Shown here: piece by piece, positions 27,210 through 34,840 of the stretch | Layout: each line of letters starts with the position of its first letter | Numbering within the stretch: position 1 is the stretch's first letter | DNA from: a virus | Length of the DNA stretch: 36,062 bases | Virus record (IMG/VR): IMGVR_UViG_3300044632_002118 | Location: 1 to 36,062 of that record | Direction: 5' to 3' (one strand) | The notes under the pieces: model-generated | The model's input: the letters and a program-made list of their open reading frames with translations, nothing else | What the model was told of the DNA's origin: nothing | The model's database searches: none | Translations under genes and position numbers: made by a program

Positions 27210-29849
27210 TTAGACGAGAGCCGGAGTTGGGAGTTTGCGGTTGAGTTCGGTCAGAAGGCCTTTGATATCGCTGACGAGTCCGGTGAGGCCGGAGGTGCCG
27301 CCCTCGCTGTTACCGCTGCCGGAGCCGTCGAGGGTCATCTTGATCGGCTCGGCGAGGGCGGTGCGGATGGCGGAGATGGAGTCGGCGGCGTCGAGGGTGA
27401 GCTTGATGGCTCCGGCGGAGAAGGCCGAGAGGGTTTCTTTGAGCGGGTTTGTGTCGCCGTCGAGGGGGACGGTGGCGGTTTTGGTGGAGAGGTCGGCGAT
27501 CTTTTTCTCGGCGGTGGTCGTGTCGGCGTCGGCGGTGATGGTGGCTTTTTTGCCGTTCGCGTTGAGGATGGCGTTGAGGGCTTCCTTGGCGGCTTCGGCG
27601 TCTTTCACGCCGAGCGATTCGACGATCATCTTGGTGCGCTTCTCGCCGATGATGCCTTTTAGCGCGTCTTTGAGTTGATCGATATTCTCGAAGCCTTGTT
27701 TTTCGAGAAGGGCTTTTGCGGTCTTGGTGCCTTTGAAAGAATCTAGGTTGCCGATGGCGCTTTTCAGGTCGTCTTCGCCGGTGATCTGCATGGCCAGTTG
27801 CGCTTGGGCGGGCGTGGCTACGGCATCGAGGTTCATCTTTACTTCTTCGAGGCTCTTGGCTCCCAGGACATCCATGGCGACCTGATGGTTCTTGTTGATC
27901 GTCTCCATGTTTTGGAGCGTGGCGAAGGCGTCTTGGACATTGTCCTTGCCAGTGACCTCGAGGGCGACGGCGATGGCTTTTGGGTTGGAGTTCGCGGAGA
28001 GTTCGGCGAGCAGGTCTTTCCAGCGGGTATCGTCCACCGTGGTCGTGATGGTGACGATGGCGCTGCGGTCGCCGATGCCAGCGGCGGCGTTTTTGGCGTT
28101 GACGAAATTGTTGGCGAGGCGGGCGGCTTCGTCGGCATTCACGCCGAGCTTGGTCTTGTATTCCTCGGTGAGCTTGGCGATTTCCTGCTGGCCTTCGAGT
28201 TGTTGCTTTTCGCTTTCAAGGGTCTTGACGAGTTGCTCGTTGCCTTCGGCTTTGGCGGCGTTGATGGCGGTCTCGAGTTCGACAAGGGCGACGGCGTTGG
28301 CTTGTTCGGTGGCGGCAGCGGCCTCGGTAGCGGCGCGGAGTTCTTGGCGCTTGGCGAGTTCGGCTTCGGTTTGTGCGGTGGTAGCAGCGCGCTGATCGTT
28401 GGTGGCGGCGACTCGCGTGGCGATTTCGGCCTCGAGAGTCGAGATTTTCGTCTGAAGCCCTTCGAGGTCGGCGAAAAGCGGCGGGACTTTGGCGTAGTTT
28501 TCTTCGAAGGATTTGGGAAGGGCGGCTCCTGCTTCGGTGAATTGAGTGGCGATGCGCCCGGAGGCATCTTTTAGATTTTGCTCAATCTTGATTCCCGCCT
28601 CATACGAATCATTGGCAACATTAAAGAGAGAGTCAGACAGCCCTTGGGTAAGGATATTCCCGGCAAAAGCCTTGGCGAGATTATTGGCAATGCTCTGCGT
28701 GATCTTTGTTCCAAGAAGTTCAAAAGCCGAAATCGCTGTAGAAATTAACGCGCCGGATGGGGAAAAGATTTTCCCAAGGAAATCACCGGCGGTCTGAAAC
28801 GCCCCGACGAGGCTTTTATAAATCTCGTTGCCGGTCTGCATCGCTTGCAGTTTTGTCGTTTCCCAAAAAAGCTGAAACCCTTTGGAGGTTTCGCCGATGT
28901 TTATGGCGTCGATGGCGGTCTGGAATGATTTTGCGGCGGATGATGAGGCAATGAATTTTTCGGAAAATTGTTTTCCCAACTCAGCGGCTTTCCCTGCAAG
29001 GCCTTCTACTAAGACGATGGTAGCGGAGAGGTATGGCTTTAAGCTGTCGATGATGGGTTCTCCGAACTTGGCAAGCGCTTGGGTCACATTATCGGAGAAT
29101 GTAGAGAGCAGGCCTCCCCAAGTGCTGGATTGGAGCTTCATGGAGCCGCTGAATCGGCCGAGTGCTTCTTCTGCTATGGCCCATGCTTCGACATTTTTTC
29201 CAGAAGCAGAAAGGGCTTCTATTTCCGAGCGGGTATCGCCGGAGATGGCTCCGAGTTCTTGGAGTCTCTGCATGACATCGCCAACGGGGCGGCCAGACTG
29301 CAAACCGTCGTAGAGGCGGCCAATCGTGGTGGACATTTCTTCGAATGGCGTGTTGGTGCCGGAAGCGACATCGCCGACGAGTCGGAGGCCTTCGGATGTG
29401 GCGAGCGCGCCTTGCGTTAGTGTCTCGAGAGTTCGAGAGGCTTTGGCGACTTCGGGCAGTTCGAATGGTGTTTCTGCGGCAAACTTGGAGAGATCGGCGA
29501 TGCGTTTTTGCGCGGCGTCGGCAGACCCGAGGAGCGGGATAAATGCCGTCTCCAGAGTTTCCATCTGCGCGGCGGCACTGATCGCTGAACCGAAGGAACC
29601 GACCAGCCCGCTGATCGAATTCGTAACTGCGGAGAGGCCGAAGGAGGCTGCGGCTTTGAATCCCTCAAAAGCGGCTTGGCCTACGGCGACGGCTCCGGCC
29701 ATCGAGGCAAAGGACTGGCCGACTCCAGCGGCGGAGTTCTTGGTGTTGGATTCCAGATTTTTGAGGGAGCCTTGAATCTTCCGCAGACCTTGCTCGATGC
29801 CGTCTGTCTCGGCTCCGATTTTGACTGTGATTGCGGATCCTTCGGCCAT
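27210..29849 (-). CDS. Tape measure protein
   Basis: An 879-aa protein, the longest in the genome, after the G/GT chaperones. Features: a hydrophobic segment near 50-95 (MAGAVAVGQAAFEGFKAAASFGL), a TMP core with METLETAFIPLLGSADAAQKRI (typical of the family), a coiled coil at about 465-590, then roughly 40-residue repeats (VTGKDNVQDAFATLQNM, VLGAKSLEEVKMNLDAV, ITGEDDLKSAIGNLDSF). The helix length sets tail length; by the usual 0.15 nm per residue this suggests a tail near 130 nm. Confidence 0.92.
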   Translation of the reverse strand: MAEGSAITVKIGAETDGIEQGLRKIQGSLKNLESNTKNSAAGVGQSFASMAGAVAVGQAAFEGFKAAASFGLSAVTNSISGLVGSFGSAISAAAQMETLETAFIPLLGSADAAQKRIADLSKFAAETPFELPEVAKASRTLETLTQGALATSEGLRLVGDVASGTNTPFEEMSTTIGRLYDGLQSGRPVGDVMQRLQELGAISGDTRSEIEALSASGKNVEAWAIAEEALGRFSGSMKLQSSTWGGLLSTFSDNVTQALAKFGEPIIDSLKPYLSATIVLVEGLAGKAAELGKQFSEKFIASSSAAKSFQTAIDAINIGETSKGFQLFWETTKLQAMQTGNEIYKSLVGAFQTAGDFLGKIFSPSGALISTAISAFELLGTKITQSIANNLAKAFAGNILTQGLSDSLFNVANDSYEAGIKIEQNLKDASGRIATQFTEAGAALPKSFEENYAKVPPLFADLEGLQTKISTLEAEIATRVAATNDQRAATTAQTEAELAKRQELRAATEAAAATEQANAVALVELETAINAAKAEGNEQLVKTLESEKQQLEGQQEIAKLTEEYKTKLGVNADEAARLANNFVNAKNAAAGIGDRSAIVTITTTVDDTRWKDLLAELSANSNPKAIAVALEVTGKDNVQDAFATLQNMETINKNHQVAMDVLGAKSLEEVKMNLDAVATPAQAQLAMQITGEDDLKSAIGNLDSFKGTKTAKALLEKQGFENIDQLKDALKGIIGEKRTKMIVESLGVKDAEAAKEALNAILNANGKKATITADADTTTAEKKIADLSTKTATVPLDGDTNPLKETLSAFSAGAIKLTLDAADSISAIRTALAEPIKMTLDGSGSGNSEGGTSGLTGLVSDIKGLLTELNRKLPTPALV

Positions 29850-29851
29850 GG

Positions 29852-30529
29852 TTATGCGGTGGCCTTGAGGCCGGGGTATTTAGCGGCGATGTCGCTGGTT
29901 TTTTTGAAGACTCCGAGGCGGAGGTTTTTCTTAAAGAAATTCGTGCGACCTCGCATGGCTGCGCGGATGGCATCACGCACGCTGCCCGAGTAGGTGCGGG
30001 AGTTGGTGATTTCGATAAAGAATGAGGAGCCGTCTGTCTTTTCGGTGCCTGTGGCGTCTTCTGGGTAGTCGCCTTTTTCCGTCTTTGCCTTTTCGACATA
30101 GGAAGGAACTGAAATCGTAATGCCTAATTTCTGGGCGACCTGCATCCAGCTTTTCTTTGCGAGTCCGCGAGCACCCTTGGTTATTGCGATCTCGTCTTTG
30201 ATTTGCTTTTGAATCGCCGCCCACACCGCGCCTGGGAGTTTCCAGCCTTTCGGGGCCTGTGGTGTCCACCAAGAAGGGCTTCGCCAACTGCTGCTAGTGT
30301 TTGTTAGGTAGGTTTTCCCGTTTACGGTTCGGACCCGTGTTTCTTTAACACTGCGCTCGATGAGTTTGACCTGCGCGGCTTTGGTTTTCTTCACCGCCGC
30401 CTCGAGGATCGATTGGGTCTCGGCGCGGATGATGTCTTGAAACGACGCGCCGGTGATCTTCGACATCTCCCGCATGGCGCGGGTGAAGTCGCTGGCGACG
30501 ACATTGAGACTGGCGGAGGCTTTAGGCAT
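29852..30529 (-). CDS. Tail-region protein, 225 aa
   Basis: MPKASASLNVVASDFTRAMREMSKITGASFQDIIRAE begins a helical part, with a basic core (KTKAAQVKLIERSVKETRVRTVNG) and RTYSGSVRDAIRAAMRGRTNFFKKNLRLG at the end. It overlaps the T frame by 8 bases and the tape measure gene begins 2 bases after. Resembles in layout the gp10/minor-tail proteins but no signature can be confirmed. Unusual place, between GT and tape measure. Confidence 0.55.
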   Translation of the reverse strand: MPKASASLNVVASDFTRAMREMSKITGASFQDIIRAETQSILEAAVKKTKAAQVKLIERSVKETRVRTVNGKTYLTNTSSSWRSPSWWTPQAPKGWKLPGAVWAAIQKQIKDEIAITKGARGLAKKSWMQVAQKLGITISVPSYVEKAKTEKGDYPEDATGTEKTDGSSFFIEITNSRTYSGSVRDAIRAAMRGRTNFFKKNLRLGVFKKTSDIAAKYPGLKATA

Positions 30530-31159
30530 CGAGGTTTTGGAAAGCGGCTTCTATCGCAGCGAGGGAGTCAAAATCGGTCGCTCGGTTGTTTCGTCCCCAG
30601 ACTCGCTTGCGGCCATGCGCGAAGTCGTCGGCGTGGAGGATTTGAAGGCCGGCCGCGAACGGGAGGTCTTCCAAAATCTCTCTGAAGCCCCAGCCGGTGA
30701 TCTTGGCGATGCGGTAGACATAGCTCGCGAGCCAGCCGGGGCTGTTTAGTTTCCCGCCGAATCCTTGGCGCCGGGTTGGCTGGAGTAGCTGGCGAAATAC
30801 TCGTTGGTCCGCTCGAGGCAGAGGCTTTGCAGGTCGGCGATCTCTTGGGCGCTCGGAGATTGTTTTTCCATCCAATCATCGACGGCGGAGGCGAAGCGGG
30901 GGAAGTCGTTCACGACGGCGCGCACGCTGGCCTTTGGCACGCCATGGATGAAGCCGAATCCGGAGGCGCGCCACATGATGTCCATGTCGGTGGTGAGGAT
31001 TTTGTTGCGCTGCATCCAGCTGATCTCGAGCGCGGCGGTCGGGCGGAGTTCCCAGCGGGAGAGCTTCTGCGGGCCGCCGGTCATCGCTTGCTCGCGCAGG
31101 ACTTCGTCGTCGGTCTCGAGGGTTTCGTTCGTGGTGGATTTGTCGTTTTTGTTTTTCAT
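30522..31159 (-). CDS. GT-type tail assembly chaperone, -1 frameshift product
   Basis: A 212-aa fusion: the G protein up to Gly-Asn at the slippery site GGGAAAC (30755-30749), then -1 frame LNSPGWLASYVYRIAKITGWGF ... AAFQNLDA, ending at 30522. The T frame has no start codon of its own, begins exactly at the slippery site and ends just at the start of the next gene. Lambda GT uses GGGAAAG in the same place. GT binds the tape measure protein and recruits tail tube subunits. Confidence 0.82.
30746..31159 (-). CDS. G-type tail assembly chaperone
   Basis: A 137-aa protein, start MKNKNDKSTTNETLETDDEVL at 31159. Helical, with RPTAALEISWMQRNKILTTDMDIMWRASGFGFIHG and FASAVDDWMEKQSPS. The last codons are GCG GGA AAC TAA, which hold the slippery heptamer. 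Position just after tail tube and before tape measure is diagnostic. ATGA overlap with the 134-aa gene. Confidence 0.78.
   Translation of the reverse strand: MKNKNDKSTTNETLETDDEVLREQAMTGGPQKLSRWELRPTAALEISWMQRNKILTTDMDIMWRASGFGFIHGVPKASVRAVVNDFPRFASAVDDWMEKQSPSAQEIADLQSLCLERTNEYFASYSSQPGAKDSAGN
30749..30755 (-). other. Slippery heptamer G GGA AAC (-1 frameshift site)
   Basis: Zero-frame codons are GCG GGA AAC TAA; slipping one base back gives GGG AAA and continues CTA AAC AGC. The heptamer is X XXY YYZ with AAC in the A site, and the stop follows at once. GC-rich sequence downstream could form a stimulatory structure. Confidence 0.85.
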
Positions 31160-31560
31160 AAAAATTTGGCGAAGCGCTTTTTGTCGGCCTCGGTGGCGTT
31201 CTCGGAGATCGAGACGATTTTCCCGTTGCGCTCGAAGACGAGCTGGCGCGGCGTGGCCTTGACGACGCTGACGAGCGTGTCGCGGTTCTTGAGGGCGGCG
31301 AGGATGTAGGCCACGGGGTGCTCGGGGTTTTTCTCGAGGAAGATGTCGGCATCGCGGAACCACTCCATGACCTGGTTGGCCTGCTGGCCGGAGGTGGGAT
31401 GGTTGGCCACGAAATGGAAGACGGTCGTCTCGTCGCCCGAATCGCGGCGGATGCGTGTGGCGGGAGCGGCGGGGTTCTCCGGCTCGAAGCCGAGCGTTAG
31501 CAAGATCGTGGCGAGCTTGAGGTCGCGGGTGCTGAAAACTGCCAGTGGTTTTGTCGTCAT
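31156..31560 (-). CDS. Tail-region protein, 134 aa
   Basis: MTTKPLAVFSTRDLKLATILLTLGFEPEN, then FVANHPTSGQQANQVMEWFRDADIFLEK and a basic end. Looks like small phage proteins encoded between tail tube and chaperones; the middle has a helix (EWFRD). No family assigned. ATGA overlap with the G gene. A stable hairpin precedes it. Confidence 0.55.
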   Translation of the reverse strand: MTTKPLAVFSTRDLKLATILLTLGFEPENPAAPATRIRRDSGDETTVFHFVANHPTSGQQANQVMEWFRDADIFLEKNPEHPVAYILAALKNRDTLVSVVKATPRQLVFERNGKIVSISENATEADKKRFAKFL

Positions 31561-31573
31561 TTTTCGTAGGGAG

Positions 31574-31603
31574 GCCCGGCGCGGTGATTCACACGCGCCG
31601 GGC
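31574..31603. terminator. Perfect 10-bp hairpin after the tail tube gene
   Basis: GCCCGGCGCG and CGCGCCGGGC around a 10-base loop, in the 61-base gap between the tail tube and 134-aa genes. There is no U-run, so it is better seen as an attenuator, RNA-stability or processing hairpin that lowers expression after the abundant tail tube. Confidence 0.5.
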
Positions 31604-31621
31604 GCTGGGTGCGGGCTGGGC

Positions 31622-31990
31622 TTAGGAGGCGGTCATCGCGGTCTCGTAGGAGCGCGCGGTGAGCGAAACGGTTTCAAACTGCTCGGCGGCAAAGTTGCTC
31701 GTAAGGCCGGTCACGATCGTGGTCGCGCCAAGGGTGACCGATGCTGGCATCGTGACGGTGAGGGCGCTGCCCACGCTTGCGCTAAAGGATCCGGTGCGCA
31801 TGCCTTCGATGCTGATTTCTTTAATCACTTCCGACATGGCCACCGCAACCACCCCTCCCTGATCATCCTTGACCTCTGAGAGCGATGCGGTTTCGTTGAC
31901 ACTGAAGCTGGTGCATATGATGCCTGACACGCTTGGCGTGCCATATTCGGCTGTGGATACTGCGGATGAGCGATAGAGAGTTGCGGCCAT
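31622..31990 (-). CDS. Major tail (tube) protein, 122 aa
   Basis: MAATLYRSSAVSTAEYGTPSVSG, then strands typical of tail tube folds (IICTSFSVNETASLSEVKDDQGGVVAVAMSE ... ISIEGMRTGS ... TMPASVTLGATTIVTGLTSNFAAEQFETVSLTA). Small, beta-rich, with its own long CA-rich leader (AACCAACCCAACTACCACC), and placed between tail completion and chaperone genes. Tube rings are hexameric. Shorter than lambda gpV (246 aa) but in the range of short tube proteins. Confidence 0.78.
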   Translation of the reverse strand: MAATLYRSSAVSTAEYGTPSVSGIICTSFSVNETASLSEVKDDQGGVVAVAMSEVIKEISIEGMRTGSFSASVGSALTVTMPASVTLGATTIVTGLTSNFAAEQFETVSLTARSYETAMTAS

Positions 31991-32036
31991 GGTGGTAGTT
32001 GGGTTGGTTTGGTTGCGGGTTTCGGAAGGGGGTCGC

Positions 32037-32044
32037 GTGTCAAA
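32037..32044 (-). other. TTTGACAC octamer at the end of the tail-completion gene
   Basis: Minus-strand TTTGACACG. Its TGA is the stop of the 135-aa gene; the tail tube ATG lies 46 bases on. Confidence 0.55.
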
Positions 32045-32447
32045 TGCCGGAGGTCGTGAAGGCGAGGGTCAGCGCGGCGGTGGTGACCCACCGGCCATCG
32101 GATTGCGTGTCATCGACCGAGCGGAGGTCGGCTCCGGCGAGGGTCAGGTCGGGCTCGAAGGCGTCGGCGAGATCGGCGGCGGAAAGCAGGGAGGCGCGGA
32201 GGGAATCGGCGAGCGCGGCGTGGGCTTCGAGGGATCCTTCGATGACGGAGGGAGTGACCAGCACGATGCTCGCGGTCGCTTTGTAGAATCCACGGGCGAC
32301 GGCTTCGGTGGATTCGCACCCGGCGAGGAGGACGCTCTGGTCCTGCGGGATGGTGTCGGCGGATTGGCCGGTGTGGACCGGGATGCCGTCAAAGGCGGGC
32401 TGGCTGCGGAGCCACGCGGCGAGGGAGGTTTCGACCGGTATGTTCAC
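32040..32447 (-). CDS. Tail completion/terminator protein (gpU-like position)
   Basis: A 135-aa protein: VETSLAAWLRSQPAFDGIPVHTGQ and PQDQSVLLAGCESTEAV, then beta strands with SIVLVTP and GRWVTTAALTLAFTT. This strand-helix layout is typical of the tail terminator proteins that cap the tube (lambda gpU). The start overlaps the head-tail protein stop by ATGA. Confidence 0.6.
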   Translation of the reverse strand: MNIPVETSLAAWLRSQPAFDGIPVHTGQSADTIPQDQSVLLAGCESTEAVARGFYKATASIVLVTPSVIEGSLEAHAALADSLRASLLSAADLADAFEPDLTLAGADLRSVDDTQSDGRWVTTAALTLAFTTSGI

Positions 32448-32764
32448 GCGGCACCTCCTGGGGACATCGTTGCGAGGTATTCGCCGGGGGCGTGGGTCTC
32501 GCTGATCTGCGAGAGGAAATAGGTCTTGGCGCTGAAGGTGACGGCTTCGCCTCGGCGGGGTGGCGATTGCAGGTCGGCGGCGAGGAAGCGGATCGAAAAC
32601 TCACCGCCTTGCCGGAGACCGCCAGTCTCCAGGTCGAGGCCGATGGAGACGGGAGCGAGGCAGACGCGGATCTCAGCCTGGCGGAATTTGACCGTGGTGC
32701 CGTGCGCGGTTTGGCGCAGTTGCGCGGAGCGGAGAGCGAGGGCGTTGCGAGCGGTGGGCGACAC
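32444..32764 (-). CDS. Head-tail joining protein (gpFII-like position)
   Basis: A 106-aa protein starting with GTG 32764 (MSPTARNALALRSAQLRQTAHGTTV). Beta-rich, with GGEFSIRFLAADLQSPPRRGEAVTF. It is the first gene after the capsid gene, like the head-completion or joining genes of lambda. A TTTGACAC octamer lies 12 bases before the GTG, partly inside the end of the terminator's U-run. Confidence 0.6.
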   Translation of the reverse strand: MSPTARNALALRSAQLRQTAHGTTVKFRQAEIRVCLAPVSIGLDLETGGLRQGGEFSIRFLAADLQSPPRRGEAVTFSAKTYFLSQISETHAPGEYLATMSPGGAA

Positions 32765-32776
32765 GAACCTTGCGGC

Positions 32777-32784
32777 GTGTCAAA
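32777..32784 (-). other. TTTGACAC octamer before the head-tail joining gene
   Basis: Minus strand TTTTCTTTTGACACGCC, following the terminator stem and 12 bases upstream of GTG 32764. Confidence 0.55.
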
Positions 32785-32823
32785 AGAAAAGCCCCCGCCG
32801 GGAGTGAGACCGGCGAGGGCTTT
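32782..32823 (-). terminator. Intrinsic terminator after the capsid gene
   Basis: Minus strand: AAAGCCCTCGCCGG, short loop, CCCGGCGGGGGCTTT then TTCTTTT. A strong stem with one internal mismatch and a U-rich tail, located 33 bases after the capsid stop. It probably reduces read-through into the tail genes. Confidence 0.82.
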
Positions 32824-32855
32824 GTGCGGGCGAGGAGCGCGGGGTGCGCTTGGAA

Positions 32856-33704
32856 TTACGCTGGGACGATGAGCGCCATGGTGCCGTCGGTGAGGCCTTT
32901 CGACGCACCGAACATCACTTCGAGCGATGCAATGAGTGAGCGGGTGCTCTTGTCGCTGTAGACATTGTAGCTGACGGTCAGGCCGATCTGATCGAGCGTG
33001 ACGCTGTCGCTGACGAGGTAGTCGTTATCCGCGAGGGCGGGGACGCCTGCGGCCATGACGAGCGCCTCGGGCGAGCATGCAAAGCCTTTGAGGCCTGCTT
33101 CTCCGCCGAATGCGGTTGCGTAGTGGACGCCATTCTCGAAGCCGTAAGCTCCATCACCGAGGTTGAGGGCGGTGGTGCTGGTCGGGATGAGGTTCGAGTA
33201 GATGACGGGCGAAACGACGAGCCCCTTGCGGATGCTCTTGTGAACCGCTGCCCAGAGAGCAGGGAGGTCTCCGGAGGTCGGGTTGATCGAACCTTCTGCG
33301 CCATCAACAACAGCTGCGCCGAAGTTGGCGACGGTCACGGGAGTTGTGGCCAAGGTCCAGATTTTGTCGGCGATGGCGTCAACATTGATCTGGATGAGGC
33401 GCTCCAAGCGGTGCGCGCTTTGGAGGTCGCTGTAAGCGAGGCCGAAGGGCTGGTAGATGTGGTCGAGGACGACGCTGGCTTTGCCGAGGGTCGTGCCGCC
33501 GATGCTGTTGAAGGTGGTGGGGTTCACCGATGTGGACGCAGTCGCGGAAGCGATTGGCACATGGATGGTGTCCTTTGGCTTCTTAACTTCCGAGCTGAAG
33601 TCGGAGGCGAAGAGGTTGAGCGCGGAGAGGCGCTTGCTGAGGACGGTTTTTGTTTGCTGAGCGATGGAGTCAGCAACCAGGGAGCTGTCGATTGTGTTGG
33701 GCAT
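32856..33704 (-). CDS. Major capsid protein
   Basis: A 282-aa protein downstream of the protease-scaffold gene. Visible parts: MPNTIDSSLVADSIAQQTKTVLSKRLSALNLFASDFS with early beta strands (DTIHVPIASATAS), LDHIYQPFGLAYSDLQ, a helix (RLIQINVDAIADKIWT), and PALWAAVHKSIRKGLVVSPVIYSNLIP. It resembles P22-coat-5/HK97-fold capsid proteins in layout. It has a terminator just after it and a CA-rich leader (CCAACCAACCACCACA). The assignment to the capsid role is firm from position, the subfamily is not. Confidence 0.82.
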   Translation of the reverse strand: MPNTIDSSLVADSIAQQTKTVLSKRLSALNLFASDFSSEVKKPKDTIHVPIASATASTSVNPTTFNSIGGTTLGKASVVLDHIYQPFGLAYSDLQSAHRLERLIQINVDAIADKIWTLATTPVTVANFGAAVVDGAEGSINPTSGDLPALWAAVHKSIRKGLVVSPVIYSNLIPTSTTALNLGDGAYGFENGVHYATAFGGEAGLKGFACSPEALVMAAGVPALADNDYLVSDSVTLDQIGLTVSYNVYSDKSTRSLIASLEVMFGASKGLTDGTMALIVPA

Positions 33705-33739
33705 TGTGGTGGTTGGTTGGTGTTGGGTTTCTCCTTGGC

Positions 33740-34840
33740 TCAGGCCTTGGAAATTTTATTGCGGTGCTGCCAGATGGCGGCTTTGTGTTTCTCGAAGAGG
33801 GCCGAAGCGGTTTTGCGGTCTCCGGCTTCCACGGCGGCGATGTATTCGGCGACGGGGTCGGAGGCTTCGGGGCTGGCGTTGTCGATGACTGGCACGACGC
33901 GGGCGGCGGAGAGGCCGAGGCTGCGCTCGAGGCGTTGCAGGGCTTCGCGCTCGGTGTCGAGTTGGGCCTTGTAGCTGCGGGCTTCCGCAAGGGCGCCGTC
34001 GCGCTCGGCGAGGGCGGCGTTGTATTTGGCGAGGATCTGGTCTGCTGCGGCGATCTTGGCGACGGGGCTTTCGATCGGCTCGATGACTTCGGGCTCGGGG
34101 GTAGGCTCGGCTTCGAGGACGGTCTCGACGGCGGGCTCGGCGGCCGGGGCTTCGACAACTTCGGGGGCGTTTTCGCTGACGACGGTGTCGAGGATTTCGA
34201 CCTCGGGCTCGGCGGCGGGTTGGGTTTCGGCTTGGCTCTGCATAGATTTTGCTTTGGCGAAGGTGTCAAATCGGGCACGGAGTTGGGCGGGGGTCGCAGT
34301 GGCTGCGGCAGCCACGCCTTCCTCGATGGCATCGGCGAATCCGAGGGCGACGGCTTCGACGGCATCCAGCCATGTTTCTTGGTCCATCATTTGGGCGATG
34401 CGGTCGGCTTCCATGCCGGTCTTGCGCACATAGGCGTTGCGGAGGGAGTCTTTGAGTTTGTCGAGGAGATCGGCTTCGCGGCGGAGCTGGTCCGAGTCGC
34501 CTGCACTGACGGTCCACGGGTTGTGGATCATCATGAGCGCGTTGTCGGCGATGTAGACGGGCGCGCCTGCCATGGCGATGACCGAGGCCATGCTGGCTGC
34601 GAGCGCGTCGATGTGGACGGTCAGACCGCCTTTGTGTCGGCGGAGGGCGTTATAAATGGCCGTTCCCTCAACCACGGACCCACCGGGCGAGTTGATGCGA
34701 AGGTGGATGTGCTGGCCGTCGAGCTTGCCGAGGTCGCTGAGGAACTCTTTTGACCCTGCGCCGAAAGCACCGACTTCATCGTAGAGGTGAATCGTTGCCG
34801 TGCCGTCGTTGGATTTTTCCAATGCATAGAATTTGATCAT
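33740..34840 (-). CDS. ClpP-like head maturation protease fused to scaffold
   Basis: A 366-aa protein. Residues 1-185 are a ClpP/S49-type protease: RINSPGGSVVEG (49-60), catalytic Ser in DALAASMAS (Ser82), and His in LMMIHNP (His105). Residues about 200-290 are a Pro/Glu/Val-rich linker; the C-terminal part (VAKIAAADQILAKYNAALAERDGALAEARSYKAQL) is a coiled coil acting as scaffold. Lambda makes the scaffold Nu3 from an internal start within gene C; here an internal ATG at 34243 (MQSQAETQPAAE) has a TTTGACAC octamer 19 bases upstream. ATGA overlap with portal. Confidence 0.88.
   Translation of the reverse strand: MIKFYALEKSNDGTATIHLYDEVGAFGAGSKEFLSDLGKLDGQHIHLRINSPGGSVVEGTAIYNALRRHKGGLTVHIDALAASMASVIAMAGAPVYIADNALMMIHNPWTVSAGDSDQLRREADLLDKLKDSLRNAYVRKTGMEADRIAQMMDQETWLDAVEAVALGFADAIEEGVAAAATATPAQLRARFDTFAKAKSMQSQAETQPAAEPEVEILDTVVSENAPEVVEAPAAEPAVETVLEAEPTPEPEVIEPIESPVAKIAAADQILAKYNAALAERDGALAEARSYKAQLDTEREALQRLERSLGLSAARVVPVIDNASPEASDPVAEYIAAVEAGDRKTASALFEKHKAAIWQHRNKISKA
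34263..34270 (-). other. TTTGACAC octamer inside the protease-scaffold gene
   Basis: Minus strand TTTGACACC, in a frame coding Phe-Asp-Thr, 19 bases before the in-frame ATG 34243 that could start a separate scaffold protein. Confidence 0.5.

Noticed and set aside
33650-34753. A 367-aa plus-strand open frame rich in Gly/Phe/Asp
   Set aside because: Antisense to the protease-scaffold gene, whose Pro/Glu/Ala codons give an open Gly/Phe/Asp frame on the other strand.
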